Part shown: positions 7,610 through 14,898 of the stretch, piece by piece
Layout: the number at the start of each line of letters is the position of its first letter
Numbering within the stretch: the stretch's first letter is position 1
Assembly: GCA_029240775.1 (NCBI GenBank)
Contig: JARDZQ010000006.1
Span: 1-17,598 of the forward strand
Length of the DNA: 17,598 nucleotides
Reading direction: 5' to 3'
Source of the DNA: Rubrobacteraceae bacterium
GTDB lineage: Bacteria; Actinomycetota; Rubrobacteria; Rubrobacterales; Rubrobacteraceae
Position numbers and translations under genes: made by a program
Notes under the pieces: model-generated
Told to the model about the DNA's origin: nothing
Seen by the model: only the letters and a program-made list of their open reading frames with translations
The model's database searches: none

Positions 7610-7807
7610 CTACTCCGGCCTGATGACCTGGACGATGGCCTCGCTCGGCACGACGAACATCTCGCGCCAGCGCCACTCGTCGTACATGAGGTGCGCGTAG
7701 ACCGCTGCGTCTCTGGGCTCGGCGGCCCTCACGTTGCCGTTGTGCCTGAGCGGGCTCTCCGCGCCCACGCGCGCCGTGAAGACCTCGTAGTTCTCGACCG
7801 GCCGCAT
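7610..7807 (-). CDS. paaB: PaaB-like small subunit, first copy
   Basis: A 65-residue protein with the PaaB signature: YEVFTARVG at residues 7-15, PLRHNGNVRAAEP (19-31), an A-Y helix and FVVPSEAIVQV near the end. The ATG overlaps the TGA of the MIP18 gene by one base, so translation is coupled. As with the second copy it is truncated relative to E. coli PaaB. Having two diverged PaaB-like genes in a row between the PaaD half and PaaC suggests a heteromeric bridge in the oxygenase complex rather than a recent duplication. Cytoplasmic; no catalytic residues expected. Confidence 0.82.
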   Translation of the reverse strand: MRPVENYEVFTARVGAESPLRHNGNVRAAEPRDAAVYAHLMYDEWRWREMFVVPSEAIVQVIRPE

Positions 7808-8127
7808 CAGACGACCCCCACCTCTCTGAGCTGCCTCTTGCCTAGAGGCGTGATGTCCTTCCTCGACCAGGTCTCCCAGACGACCTCAATGTCCACCTCG
7901 TCTATGCCATCCATCTCAAGGATGCGGTCCTTTACATCGTCCTGGATCATCTCCATCGCCGGGCACCCCATGCACGTGTAGGTGAGCTTGATCTCCGCCT
8001 TCCTACCCTCCACCTCTATGCCCCTGATGAGGCCGAGGTCAACGAGGCTGATGGGGTACTCCGGATCAAGCACCTCCCGCAGCGCATCGCGCACTTCTCC
8101 TTCTGTCCTCGTCTGAGTCTTTGCCAT
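7807..8127 (-). CDS. paaD: MIP18-family protein, N-terminal half of PaaD
   Basis: A 106-residue MIP18/DUF59 protein: DPEYP (21-25), SLVDLGLI (27-34), the reactive-cysteine motif TCMGCPA (51-57, C55 being the family cysteine and C52 an extra one), and ITPLGKRQLREVGV near the end, which corresponds to the segment that precedes the zinc ribbon in PaaD. The protein stops there, and the ribbon is encoded four genes later (6445-6648). MIP18 proteins take part in iron-sulfur or metal-centre assembly; PaaD is needed for phenylacetyl-CoA epoxidase function. It follows PaaA after a 57-base gap and is coupled to the first PaaB gene by a TGATG overlap. GGAAGAG just before the ATG could serve as ribosome site. 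Confidence 0.88.
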   Translation of the reverse strand: MAKTQTRTEGEVRDALREVLDPEYPISLVDLGLIRGIEVEGRKAEIKLTYTCMGCPAMEMIQDDVKDRILEMDGIDEVDIEVVWETWSRKDITPLGKRQLREVGVV

Positions 8128-8152
8128 CTCTTCCTTTCGTAGCTCTTCGCGA

Positions 8153-8179
8153 GAGAAGGCTGGCCGCGACCACCTTCTC
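8153..8179 (-). other. Intercistronic hairpin between PaaA and PaaD genes
   Basis: GAGAAGG (8153-8159) pairs with CCTTCTC (8173-8179) and the inner TGG (8161-8163) with CCA (8170-8172), giving a ten-pair stem with one bulged base and a six-base loop. It begins six bases after the PaaA stop codon. No T-run follows on the minus strand, so a classical terminator is unlikely. It may protect the upstream message or lower expression of the genes downstream. Confidence 0.5.
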
Positions 8180-8184
8180 CTGCG

Positions 8185-9144
8185 CTAGCCGTGCCCGTTC
8201 GTCGAGCCGTAGAGCTCCTTATAGCCGCGCTGTAGGTGCTCGACGTACTCCTCGTTCTTGGGACCCCGCTCCTTCCAGCGGACCAGTACGTCGTCCCAGG
8301 AGATATTTCCCTCATCGAAGAGCCACCGCTTCTCCTCGGCTTCGAACTGGGCCGGAAAGGGGAAGTCCATGACGTAGCGGTCCTCCTCCTCATCGTAGTG
8401 GGCCGGCACGTCGAGCCCGAGAGACTCGCACAGTGGAACCGTGTGGGACATCCAGGTCTGCCTGAGCTGGTCGTTGGTCGAACCCTTGTAGCCGTACTCG
8501 ATCTGCTCGTTGTGCCGCTTGTGGCTGTCGGGCAGGCCGAACCACTCGAGCGTGAGCGGGAACATCCAGTCTACCGCCCGCTGGAGCTCCTCCTTCTTCT
8601 CCGGGTCCTTGGAGAACGCCTTCATCCACTTCTCCCCGTGCCTGAGGTGGAAGTTCTCCTCCCGGTCCACCTTGACGAGCGCCCTCTTCCACGGCCCGTA
8701 AGAGCAGTTGCGGTGGATGTCGCTGAGCAGTACGAACCCAGCCCGGTCATAGAACCCGTTGGCGACGATGAGCTCCGTGAAGCTCTCGAGCGGCACGTCG
8801 AAGGCGTAAGGGTGCTTGAACTGCTTCGGCCTGCGCTCGTAGACCAGCTCCTCCGTGTCCACCCCGAGGTCCCTCAACATCCGGTACGCTATGTGCGCAT
8901 GCCCGAGCTCGTCCTGCACGATGCCCATGACCGTGATGTAGTTGTTGATGCTCGGAAGCGTCGAGAAGTCCTTCGTCGCGTTCATGTAAGCCGGCGCGCT
9001 TATCAGCTCGGTGTCCGCAGAGACGATCAAGGTCCGCTTCAACCCCTCGATGTACCTCTCCGTCGCCTGCGAAGAGTCCTCGATCAAACGCCCTCTCTTG
9101 ATCCGATCAAGCAGTATCTCCTCCGTTACCGCCGTCCCACTCAT
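8185..9144 (-). CDS. paaA: PaaA-like catalytic di-iron subunit of a CoA-thioester epoxidase
   Basis: A 319-residue ferritin-like protein close in length to E. coli PaaA (309). All iron ligands expected from PaaA are present in order: E46 (TELI), E79 and H82 (QDELGH), D133 (FYDRAG), E163 and H166 (EENFH). The segment SYGPWKRALVKV (148-159) matches the PaaA core. PaaA inserts one oxygen atom of O2 into the ring of phenylacetyl-CoA to give an epoxide; here the substrate is unknown, and the neighbouring ligase is of benzoate rather than phenylacetate type. The first gene after a likely promoter at 9183-9211, with AGAGGG a few bases before the ATG. The reductase PaaE that normally supplies electrons is not in the window. 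Confidence 0.93.
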   Translation of the reverse strand: MSGTAVTEEILLDRIKRGRLIEDSSQATERYIEGLKRTLIVSADTELISAPAYMNATKDFSTLPSINNYITVMGIVQDELGHAHIAYRMLRDLGVDTEELVYERRPKQFKHPYAFDVPLESFTELIVANGFYDRAGFVLLSDIHRNCSYGPWKRALVKVDREENFHLRHGEKWMKAFSKDPEKKEELQRAVDWMFPLTLEWFGLPDSHKRHNEQIEYGYKGSTNDQLRQTWMSHTVPLCESLGLDVPAHYDEEEDRYVMDFPFPAQFEAEEKRWLFDEGNISWDDVLVRWKERGPKNEEYVEHLQRGYKELYGSTNGHG

Positions 9145-9182
9145 CGACCCTCTCTTTCTCGAGTTCTCACGGCGCGAAAACC

Positions 9183-9211
9183 AGTGTAACTGACCGGACA
9201 GTCAAACTCAA
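9183..9211 (-). promoter_or_regulatory. Predicted promoter for the PaaA operon
   Basis: On the minus strand TTGAGT (9211-9206) is followed by a 17-base spacer and TACACT (9188-9183), a plausible sigma-70-type pair. Transcription would start near 9176, leaving a leader of about 30 bases to the PaaA start at 9144. The spacer contains the operator-like motif of 9190-9209. The -35 box overlaps the stop codon of the upstream amidohydrolase gene. Confidence 0.55.
9190..9209. promoter_or_regulatory. Operator-like motif, PaaA copy
   Basis: CTGACCGGACAGTCAAACTC is identical at 17 of 20 positions to the motif at 15087-15106. Its core TGAC-N6-GTCA is an inverted repeat of the kind bound by TetR repressors. 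It lies between the predicted -35 and -10 boxes of the PaaA operon, where a bound repressor would block RNA polymerase. Confidence 0.6.
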
Positions 9212-10110
9212 GGTACATTGGTATCGTTATCCTTTCCCGCGGTGACATTTTCGAATCTCTGATCTTTGAGGGCGTAGACTTCGGTAGCGTTCTTGTGGAG
9301 GACTCTCTCCAGGGTCTCGCGCTGGAGGCCGAGATCTGCGATAGCCTGAGCGTTGGCTCTCGGGCCGGGCACACCGGGCCAGTCGGTACCGAAGATCAAC
9401 TTCTGGGCCAGCCGCTCGAAGTCGAAGTTCCTGTAGTAGTCGGGGAGCTTGTGTGGAGGGAGGCCGGAGACCTCGATCCAGACGTTGGGGCGCATGAGGG
9501 TGATAAAGGCGGCGGCGTCGTACCACCAGCCGCGTCCGCCGTGGGCGAGGACTATGGTGAGGTCGGGGAAGTCGCGGGCGACGTCCTCGACGAGGGCCGG
9601 GTCGGCGTAGCGGTTCGTCGAGCCCGGGAAGACGCTCGTGCCGCAGTGGAAGGCTACGGGGAAGCCTACTCTCTCGCAGAAGGCGTAAGCCGGGTAGAGC
9701 ATCCGGTCGTTGGGGGCGAAGGAGCCGTGGACGGGGTGGAGCTTCAGCCCGACGGCGCCCAGAGAGATCTGGCGCTCCAGTTCCTCGATGAGCGGGTAGT
9801 GCAGGTGCGGGTTCAGGTTCGCCATGAGGCGGAAGCGGTCGGGGTTATAGGAGAGGAGTGGGACCAGGTCCTCCACCGGTTGGATGCCTGTGGACTTCGG
9901 GCTGTACTCGCAGAACAGGATGGCGACGTCCACGCCTTCGGAGGCCATGTATTCGTCGAAGCGCTCGGGGACGAGCGTCCCTTCCCCGTCGTAGAGGTCG
10001 AGGAGGGAGGGTGAGCCGTACTGGGCGGCCCACTCCCGCCACGAGTCTTTAAGAGTCGGCAGGCGGGCTGCGTGGACGTGGGCGTCTACGAGGCAGATAC
10101 TGTCTAGCAC
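9208..10110 (-). CDS. Amidohydrolase-2 family TIM-barrel protein
   Basis: A 300-residue protein with GTG start and GAGAGG six bases upstream. Metal and active-site motifs of the ACMSD/gamma-resorcylate decarboxylase-like amidohydrolase group are present: DAHVH (H11, H13), GLKLHP (K123, H125), FHCG (H155), LAHGG (H190) and FGTDWPG (D243). Members decarboxylate or hydrolyse aromatic acids, lactones and related ring compounds using a single metal ion. Placed 34 bases after the GMC oxidoreductase and directly before the oxygenase genes, it may act on a ring-cleavage or side-chain product, but the reaction cannot be named. No signal peptide. Confidence 0.88.
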   Translation of the reverse strand: MLDSICLVDAHVHAARLPTLKDSWREWAAQYGSPSLLDLYDGEGTLVPERFDEYMASEGVDVAILFCEYSPKSTGIQPVEDLVPLLSYNPDRFRLMANLNPHLHYPLIEELERQISLGAVGLKLHPVHGSFAPNDRMLYPAYAFCERVGFPVAFHCGTSVFPGSTNRYADPALVEDVARDFPDLTIVLAHGGRGWWYDAAAFITLMRPNVWIEVSGLPPHKLPDYYRNFDFERLAQKLIFGTDWPGVPGPRANAQAIADLGLQRETLERVLHKNATEVYALKDQRFENVTAGKDNDTNVP

Positions 10111-10144
10111 AGCGAGCCTCTCGTGAGGGGCGAGGGGACCGGTA

Positions 10145-11668
10145 TCATGTGCTCTGAGCCTCGCCGGCCCCGCGCACCAGATCGGCGGCTTTCTCGCCGA
10201 TCATGATGCTCGCGGCGTTCGTGTTGACGCAGACGACGGTCGGCATGATGGAGGCGTCGGCGACCCTCAGGCCCTCGATGCCGTGCACCCGGAGTTCAGG
10301 GTCTACGACCGCGGCGTCGTCGGTGCCGATCTTGCAGGTGCCGACCGGGTGGTAGTAGGTTCCCGTACCCCGGGAGATGAAGTCGCGCAAGCCTGCCCCG
10401 TCCTGGATGTGTTCGCCTGCGAGCACTTCGCGGGCACCCCACTTAGAGAAGGGGCTCGTGGCGTTCAGCTCGCGCGCCTTCCCGATGCCGAACAGGAGCC
10501 GTCGGACGTCTGAGTCCTCGCCGAGGTAGTTCGGGTTGATGAGCGGGGCGGCTTTGGGATCGGTGCTGGCGAGCCGGACCCAGCCGCGGCTGTCAGGGAT
10601 GGTGGCGATGCCGAATGTGTAGCTGTTAGGCGGGGCCTGCAGGTGGGGTGGGTGGAACGGGACGTGGATAAACATGAATTGCATGTCGGGAGCCGGGAGC
10701 GACGGGTCGCTGCGCCACAGCATCGAGGTCTCAGCGTGGTTGGCCGTGCCGGGCGCTATCTCCCCGTCGGCCTCGAAGACCAAACCGAGGAGCGGGTGGT
10801 CGTGCAGGTTCTCCCCGACGCCGGGCAGCTCGTGCACCACGTCTATGCCGACCTCACGCAGGTGGGCCGCGGGTCCAACGCCGGAGAGGAGGAGCAGCTG
10901 CGGGGAGTTGACCGCCCCGGCAGAGACGATCACCTCCACCTCGGCAGTCGCCTTCTCGACGCTCCCACCACGCTCGTACTCGACCCCGCTGCAGCGCTTC
11001 CCGTCGAAGGTAAGGCGGCGGGCGAGCGCATTGGTGTGGACGGTGAGGTTTGGCCGGTTTATAGCGGGGTGCAGGTAAGCGACCGCCGTGCTCTGGCGCC
11101 TGCCGTCCGCGATCGTCAGCTCGTGCCAGCCGGCGCCCTCCTGCACCGCGCCGTTGAAGTCGTCGGTCAGCGGGTAGTCGAGCTCCTTCGCCGCGTCGAG
11201 GAAAACCTCGGAGAGCGGGTTCGGATCTGCGGCTATCTTCGGGTGCATGGGTCCGCTGTCGCCCCGGTAGTCGGGGTCCTTGCCTTCGACGGTCTCCATC
11301 TTCTTGAAGTACGGCAAGACGCCCTCGTAGTCCCAGCCACTCGCGCCGCCGGCGGCCCAGTCGTCGAAGTCGTTGCGGTGCCCGCGCAAGTAGACCATCG
11401 CGTTTATGCTGCTCGAGCCGCCGAGTACCTTGCCCCTGGGCCAGTTGTGCGGGAGGTTGCCCGTGCCAGGCTGCAGCGTCGTCTCGTAGGCCCAGTCTAC
11501 CTCCGTGCCCCAGAGCGCCGGCCAGGCCGGGGGGACGTGCAGCTCCTCTTTTGTGTACTCGCCGCCCGCCTCCAGCAGCAGCACCCTAGCGTCGTTCTCG
11601 CTCAGCCTCGCGGCCAGCACACACCCCGCGGATCCCGCGCCTATCACCACGTAGTCGAAGCTGCTCAC
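10145..11668 (-). CDS. GMC-family FAD-dependent alcohol dehydrogenase
   Basis: A 507-residue glucose-methanol-choline oxidoreductase with GTG start and GGAGG five bases upstream. It has the FAD-binding GAGSAG (10-15) with E33 at the end of the second strand, the GMC signature GGSSSINAM (83-91), and the active-site pair H440 (YYHPVGTC) and N482 (CVNTNA). Enzymes like this (choline dehydrogenase, aryl- and alkyl-alcohol dehydrogenases) oxidise primary alcohols to aldehydes. Next to an aldehyde dehydrogenase and an acyl-CoA ligase it would complete an alcohol to aldehyde to acid to CoA-ester route (inference). No signal peptide or membrane segment is seen, so it is likely cytoplasmic and passes electrons to an unknown acceptor. 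Confidence 0.93.
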   Translation of the reverse strand: MSSFDYVVIGAGSAGCVLAARLSENDARVLLLEAGGEYTKEELHVPPAWPALWGTEVDWAYETTLQPGTGNLPHNWPRGKVLGGSSSINAMVYLRGHRNDFDDWAAGGASGWDYEGVLPYFKKMETVEGKDPDYRGDSGPMHPKIAADPNPLSEVFLDAAKELDYPLTDDFNGAVQEGAGWHELTIADGRRQSTAVAYLHPAINRPNLTVHTNALARRLTFDGKRCSGVEYERGGSVEKATAEVEVIVSAGAVNSPQLLLLSGVGPAAHLREVGIDVVHELPGVGENLHDHPLLGLVFEADGEIAPGTANHAETSMLWRSDPSLPAPDMQFMFIHVPFHPPHLQAPPNSYTFGIATIPDSRGWVRLASTDPKAAPLINPNYLGEDSDVRRLLFGIGKARELNATSPFSKWGAREVLAGEHIQDGAGLRDFISRGTGTYYHPVGTCKIGTDDAAVVDPELRVHGIEGLRVADASIMPTVVCVNTNAASIMIGEKAADLVRGAGEAQST

Positions 11669-11690
11669 CTCTTCCTCCTCGTTTCTCGCC

Positions 11691-11725
11691 GCGCGGAGTA
11701 GCTCTCCGGGAGGGCTCCTCCGCGC
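11691..11725 (-). other. Long hairpin between CoA ligase and GMC oxidoreductase genes
   Basis: GCGCGGAG (11691-11698) pairs with CTCCGCGC (11718-11725), and AGCTCTC (11700-11706) with GAGGGCT (11710-11716), with one T-C mismatch between the two helices, one G-T pair and a three-base loop. It lies in the 96-base gap between the two genes. No T-run follows in the minus direction, so it is not a standard terminator; an attenuator or RNA-stability element that sets relative expression is more likely. Confidence 0.6.
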
Positions 11726-11764
11726 ATCTCTCTGCCCGGCGGTCGCGGGGAGACCCGACCGGTC

Positions 11765-13345
11765 CTAGACCAGCTCGTCTTCTTGCTGGGGCATCCGGAC
11801 CCCTGTCTCCGGCTCGCGCAGCTTGAAGCGCTGGATCTTGCCGGTTACCGTCTTGGGTAGCTCTTCGACGAACGCGACCAGGTGCGGATACTGGTAGCGC
11901 TTGAGGCGCTCCTTGCACCAGTTCTGGAGTTCGGTGATGAGCTCTTCGGACGGCTCGTAGCCCTGGCGCAGGACGATGTGGGCCCTCACGCGCGTCAGAC
12001 CGTCAACCGGGACGCCGACGGCGGCGGCCTCTATCACCGCGGGGTGATCCCCGAGCGTGCTCTCGACCTCCACCGGGGAGACCCAGAGTCCGCTGACCTT
12101 GATCATGTCGTCCGAGCGGCCCTCGTACCAGTAGAAGCCGTCCTCGTCCACCCTGTACCAGTCACCGGCGAAGAGCCACTCGCCCTGCATGGTCTGCTTG
12201 GTCTTCTCGTGGTTGCGCCAGTAATAGGCTGCGGCCGAGTCGCCCTTGATCGAGAGATATCCCGCCTCGCCTGGCTCCACGGGGTAGCCGTTGTCGTCGA
12301 GGATCCTGGCCTCGTAGCCGGGCACGGGTTTGCCGCTGGAGCCGGGCTTCATCTCCTCGAGCGTGTTGGAGATGAAGATGTGCAGCATCTCCGTCGAGCC
12401 GATACCGTCGAGGATGACCGAGCCAAACATCTCCTTCCAGCGGCGCCAGATGCCAGCCGGAAGCGCCTCCGCCGCCGAGACGCAAAGCCGGATGGAGGAG
12501 AGGTCGTAGTCTGCGGCGCCCTCGTGGTTGAGCATCGCGTTGTAGAGTGTCGGCACCGAGAAGAACAGGGTCGGTTTGAACCTCTGGGCTGTGCCCAGGA
12601 TGGCGTCGGGCGTGGGCTTGCCGGGGAAGAGCACCGTCGAGGACCCGGCCCAGTACGGGAAGGAGATATTGTTGCCCAGGCCGTAGGCGTGGAACAGTTT
12701 CGAGGCCGAGAAGCAAACGTCGTCTTCGGAGACCTCCAGTACGTGCCGGGCGTAGGTCTCGCAGGTGTAGATGATATCGTGGTGCAGGTGGACGGCGCCC
12801 TTGGGTTTGCCGGTAGAGCCCGAGCTGTAGAGCCAGAACGCCGGGTCGTCCTTGTGGGTCGCTACGGGGGCGAGCTCGTCCTCCCCCGTCTCCAGCAGGT
12901 CCTCCAGAACATGCGCCCCTTCGGCCCGGCCGTTTGTGACGATAACCTCCACCGGCTCCTCATCGTAGCCTTCCAGGGCCTTCCGGATCGTCTCGTAGTG
13001 CATCTGGTCGCAGACCACGGTGCGGGCGCGGCTGTTCTCAACGAAGAAGCGGTAGTCCGCGGGCTGGAGCAGGGTGTTCACCGGGATCGGGACGGCCCCT
13101 ATCCGCATCGCGGCGAAGAACGCCGTGGGGAAAGAAGGGGTGTCGTTCAGCATCAAGAGAACCCTGTCCTCCCGGTCTATAATCATCTCCCGCAGGGCGT
13201 GGCCGAACCGGTTGATGCGGCGGGCGAGCTCTCCGTAAGTCACCTGCTCGTCGCCGCAGTAGATGGCGACCTTCTCCGCGCGGCCAGCCTCCAGGTTGCG
13301 GTCGACGAGAACGCTAGCGTTGTACCATTGCGGTATATCGATCAT
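11765..13345 (-). CDS. Benzoate-CoA-ligase-type acyl-CoA synthetase
   Basis: A 526-residue AMP-forming ligase. Motifs: P-loop SSGSTGKPKG (174-183), GSTE (316-319), GDW with D395, GRSDDMIKVSG (409-419) and the catalytic lysine K503 in TGK. The central stretch KLFHAYGLGNNISFP (216-230) and LDGIGSTEMLHIFISN (312-327) are characteristic of the benzoate-CoA ligase group rather than of phenylacetate-CoA ligases or long-chain fatty-acid ligases. It would convert an aromatic or related carboxylic acid to its CoA thioester with ATP. The ATG is six bases after the aldehyde dehydrogenase stop, with GAGGTGA before it. Substrate range (benzoate, hydroxybenzoate or another ring acid) cannot be fixed from sequence alone. 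Confidence 0.92.
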   Translation of the reverse strand: MIDIPQWYNASVLVDRNLEAGRAEKVAIYCGDEQVTYGELARRINRFGHALREMIIDREDRVLLMLNDTPSFPTAFFAAMRIGAVPIPVNTLLQPADYRFFVENSRARTVVCDQMHYETIRKALEGYDEEPVEVIVTNGRAEGAHVLEDLLETGEDELAPVATHKDDPAFWLYSSGSTGKPKGAVHLHHDIIYTCETYARHVLEVSEDDVCFSASKLFHAYGLGNNISFPYWAGSSTVLFPGKPTPDAILGTAQRFKPTLFFSVPTLYNAMLNHEGAADYDLSSIRLCVSAAEALPAGIWRRWKEMFGSVILDGIGSTEMLHIFISNTLEEMKPGSSGKPVPGYEARILDDNGYPVEPGEAGYLSIKGDSAAAYYWRNHEKTKQTMQGEWLFAGDWYRVDEDGFYWYEGRSDDMIKVSGLWVSPVEVESTLGDHPAVIEAAAVGVPVDGLTRVRAHIVLRQGYEPSEELITELQNWCKERLKRYQYPHLVAFVEELPKTVTGKIQRFKLREPETGVRMPQQEDELV

Positions 13346-13351
13346 GAAGAC

Positions 13352-14851
13352 TCACCTCTGGGACACTGACTCGGAGCCGCCGAGCTCCTGAGTGGCCTTT
13401 CTCTCCTGCGTTGCCACCGATCTCTTTACAACGACCGACTTCGTCTCGGTGTAGTACTCCAGAGCCTCGATCCCGTGCTCCTTTCCGTGGCCGCTCTGCT
13501 TCCAGCCTCCGAAGGGCAACTCGTCGTAGACAAGCTGTGGGGAGTTGATCCAGGTGTAGCCTGCCTCAAGCTTCTGGGCGGCATCCGAGGCCCGGTTGAG
13601 GTCGCTCGTCCATATCGAGGAGCCGAGACCGTAGATGGAACCGTTCGCCAACGCAAGTGCCTCTTCCATGTCCCGGACCCGCCAGATGGGCAGCGCGGGA
13701 CCGAAGACCTCCTCGGTGGCAACGCGCGAGTCGCGCGCGGGCTCGAGAAGGAGGGTGGGCTCGTAGAAGCTGCCCTTGTCGTAACCATCACCCTTTGGCC
13801 TCTTCGCCCCGTGTAGCACCTCGGCCCCTGAGTCCACGGCGTCCGCGACCTGCTCCTCGAGGAGGTCCCTCTGGCGCGGCGAGTGGAGCGGCCCGAGCAT
13901 CACCCCCTCGGCCGTACCGGGTCCGACCCTAAGCCGGCGCGCCTTCCTCACGAGCTTCTCGATGAACTCGTCGGCCACGCCCTCGAAGACGTAGAGGCGC
14001 TTTATGGCCAGGCAAGCCTGCCCGCAGTTGAAGAACCTCCCCACGCTCGCGGCGCTCGCCGCCCTGTCCAGGTTCGCGTCGTCGCAGACGATCATGGGGT
14101 CGGATCCCCCGAGCTCCAGGGTGGTGTGCTTGAGGTCGCCAGCCGCTATCGCCATCAGCTTCTTGCCCGTCGGCGTTGAGCCCGTGAAGGCTATCTTGCG
14201 GACCAGCGGGTGCTCCGCGAGCGCCTGCCCGGCCCCCTCACCCGTGCCGGTTATCACGTTGAACACGCCAGCCGGGATGCCGGCAGCGTGCATGATCTCC
14301 GCGATCCGCAACGTGGTCAGCGGAGTGGTATCTGCCGGTTTCGCCACCACGACGTTGCCGGTGATCAGGGCCGGACCGAGCTTGTTGCCGAGCAGGGTCG
14401 TCGGGAAGTTCCAGGGCACTATCGCCCCTATGACCCCCAGAGGACGCCTGACTATCAGGCCGTAGGTGTCCTCATCTAGATCCGGCACGTAGCCGCCGCG
14501 TATGTTTTTGGCGAGCCCCGAATAGTGCTCGAGGGTGTGCACGAAACGCCGGATCTCCAGGTTCGCCTCGCGCAGTGGCTTGCCCTGCTCGGAGGTGAGC
14601 AGGGGGGCCAGCTCCGCCCTGGCAGCGAGAACGGCCTCTGCGGCTTCGCCCAGCAACTCCCCGCGCTTCGCGGCCGGGGTGTCGCGCCAGGCGGGGAAGG
14701 CTTCGTAGGCGCACCTGACCGCCCTATCCACCTCGGCAGTCCCGCTCGAGGGTACGGTGTCTACCTCACTACCGTCTGCCGGATCGACGATGGTCATCCG
14801 GTCGAGCCAGGAGAACGCGGCGTAGCCGCCGTCGATGAACGGTTCTGCCAT
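13352..14851 (-). CDS. NAD(P)-dependent aldehyde dehydrogenase
   Basis: A 499-residue ALDH with N148 (VPWNFP), K171 (AKPAD), E246 (LELGGSDP) and nucleophile C280 (GQACLA). A strong ribosome site GGAGG lies eight bases before the ATG. It is the first gene of the upstream run and is followed six bases later by the CoA ligase, so it most simply makes the acid that the ligase activates. The C-terminal about 25 residues after the ALDH fold are a polar tail. It is similar throughout to the ALDH at 3661-5106 (both have ELGGSDP and an almost matching DELPFGG..SG.G.EHG end), indicating a paralogue serving another step. Confidence 0.94.
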   Translation of the reverse strand: MAEPFIDGGYAAFSWLDRMTIVDPADGSEVDTVPSSGTAEVDRAVRCAYEAFPAWRDTPAAKRGELLGEAAEAVLAARAELAPLLTSEQGKPLREANLEIRRFVHTLEHYSGLAKNIRGGYVPDLDEDTYGLIVRRPLGVIGAIVPWNFPTTLLGNKLGPALITGNVVVAKPADTTPLTTLRIAEIMHAAGIPAGVFNVITGTGEGAGQALAEHPLVRKIAFTGSTPTGKKLMAIAAGDLKHTTLELGGSDPMIVCDDANLDRAASAASVGRFFNCGQACLAIKRLYVFEGVADEFIEKLVRKARRLRVGPGTAEGVMLGPLHSPRQRDLLEEQVADAVDSGAEVLHGAKRPKGDGYDKGSFYEPTLLLEPARDSRVATEEVFGPALPIWRVRDMEEALALANGSIYGLGSSIWTSDLNRASDAAQKLEAGYTWINSPQLVYDELPFGGWKQSGHGKEHGIEALEYYTETKSVVVKRSVATQERKATQELGGSESVSQR

Positions 14852-14883
14852 CGAGATTCCTCCTACCTGTTAGTTGCTTGCGC

Positions 14884-14898
14884 CGGGTGATGCACCCG
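14884..14898 (-). other. Small hairpin upstream of the ALDH ribosome site
   Basis: CGGGTG (14884-14889) and CACCCG (14893-14898) form a perfect six-pair stem with a three-base loop, about 20 bases before the GGAGG of the ALDH gene in the direction of transcription. It could influence ribosome access or mRNA stability. Confidence 0.35.

Noticed and set aside
11882..13369. Plus-strand open frame of 495 codons
   Set aside because: Antisense to the CoA ligase; lacks any family motif and owes its length to third-position GC bias.
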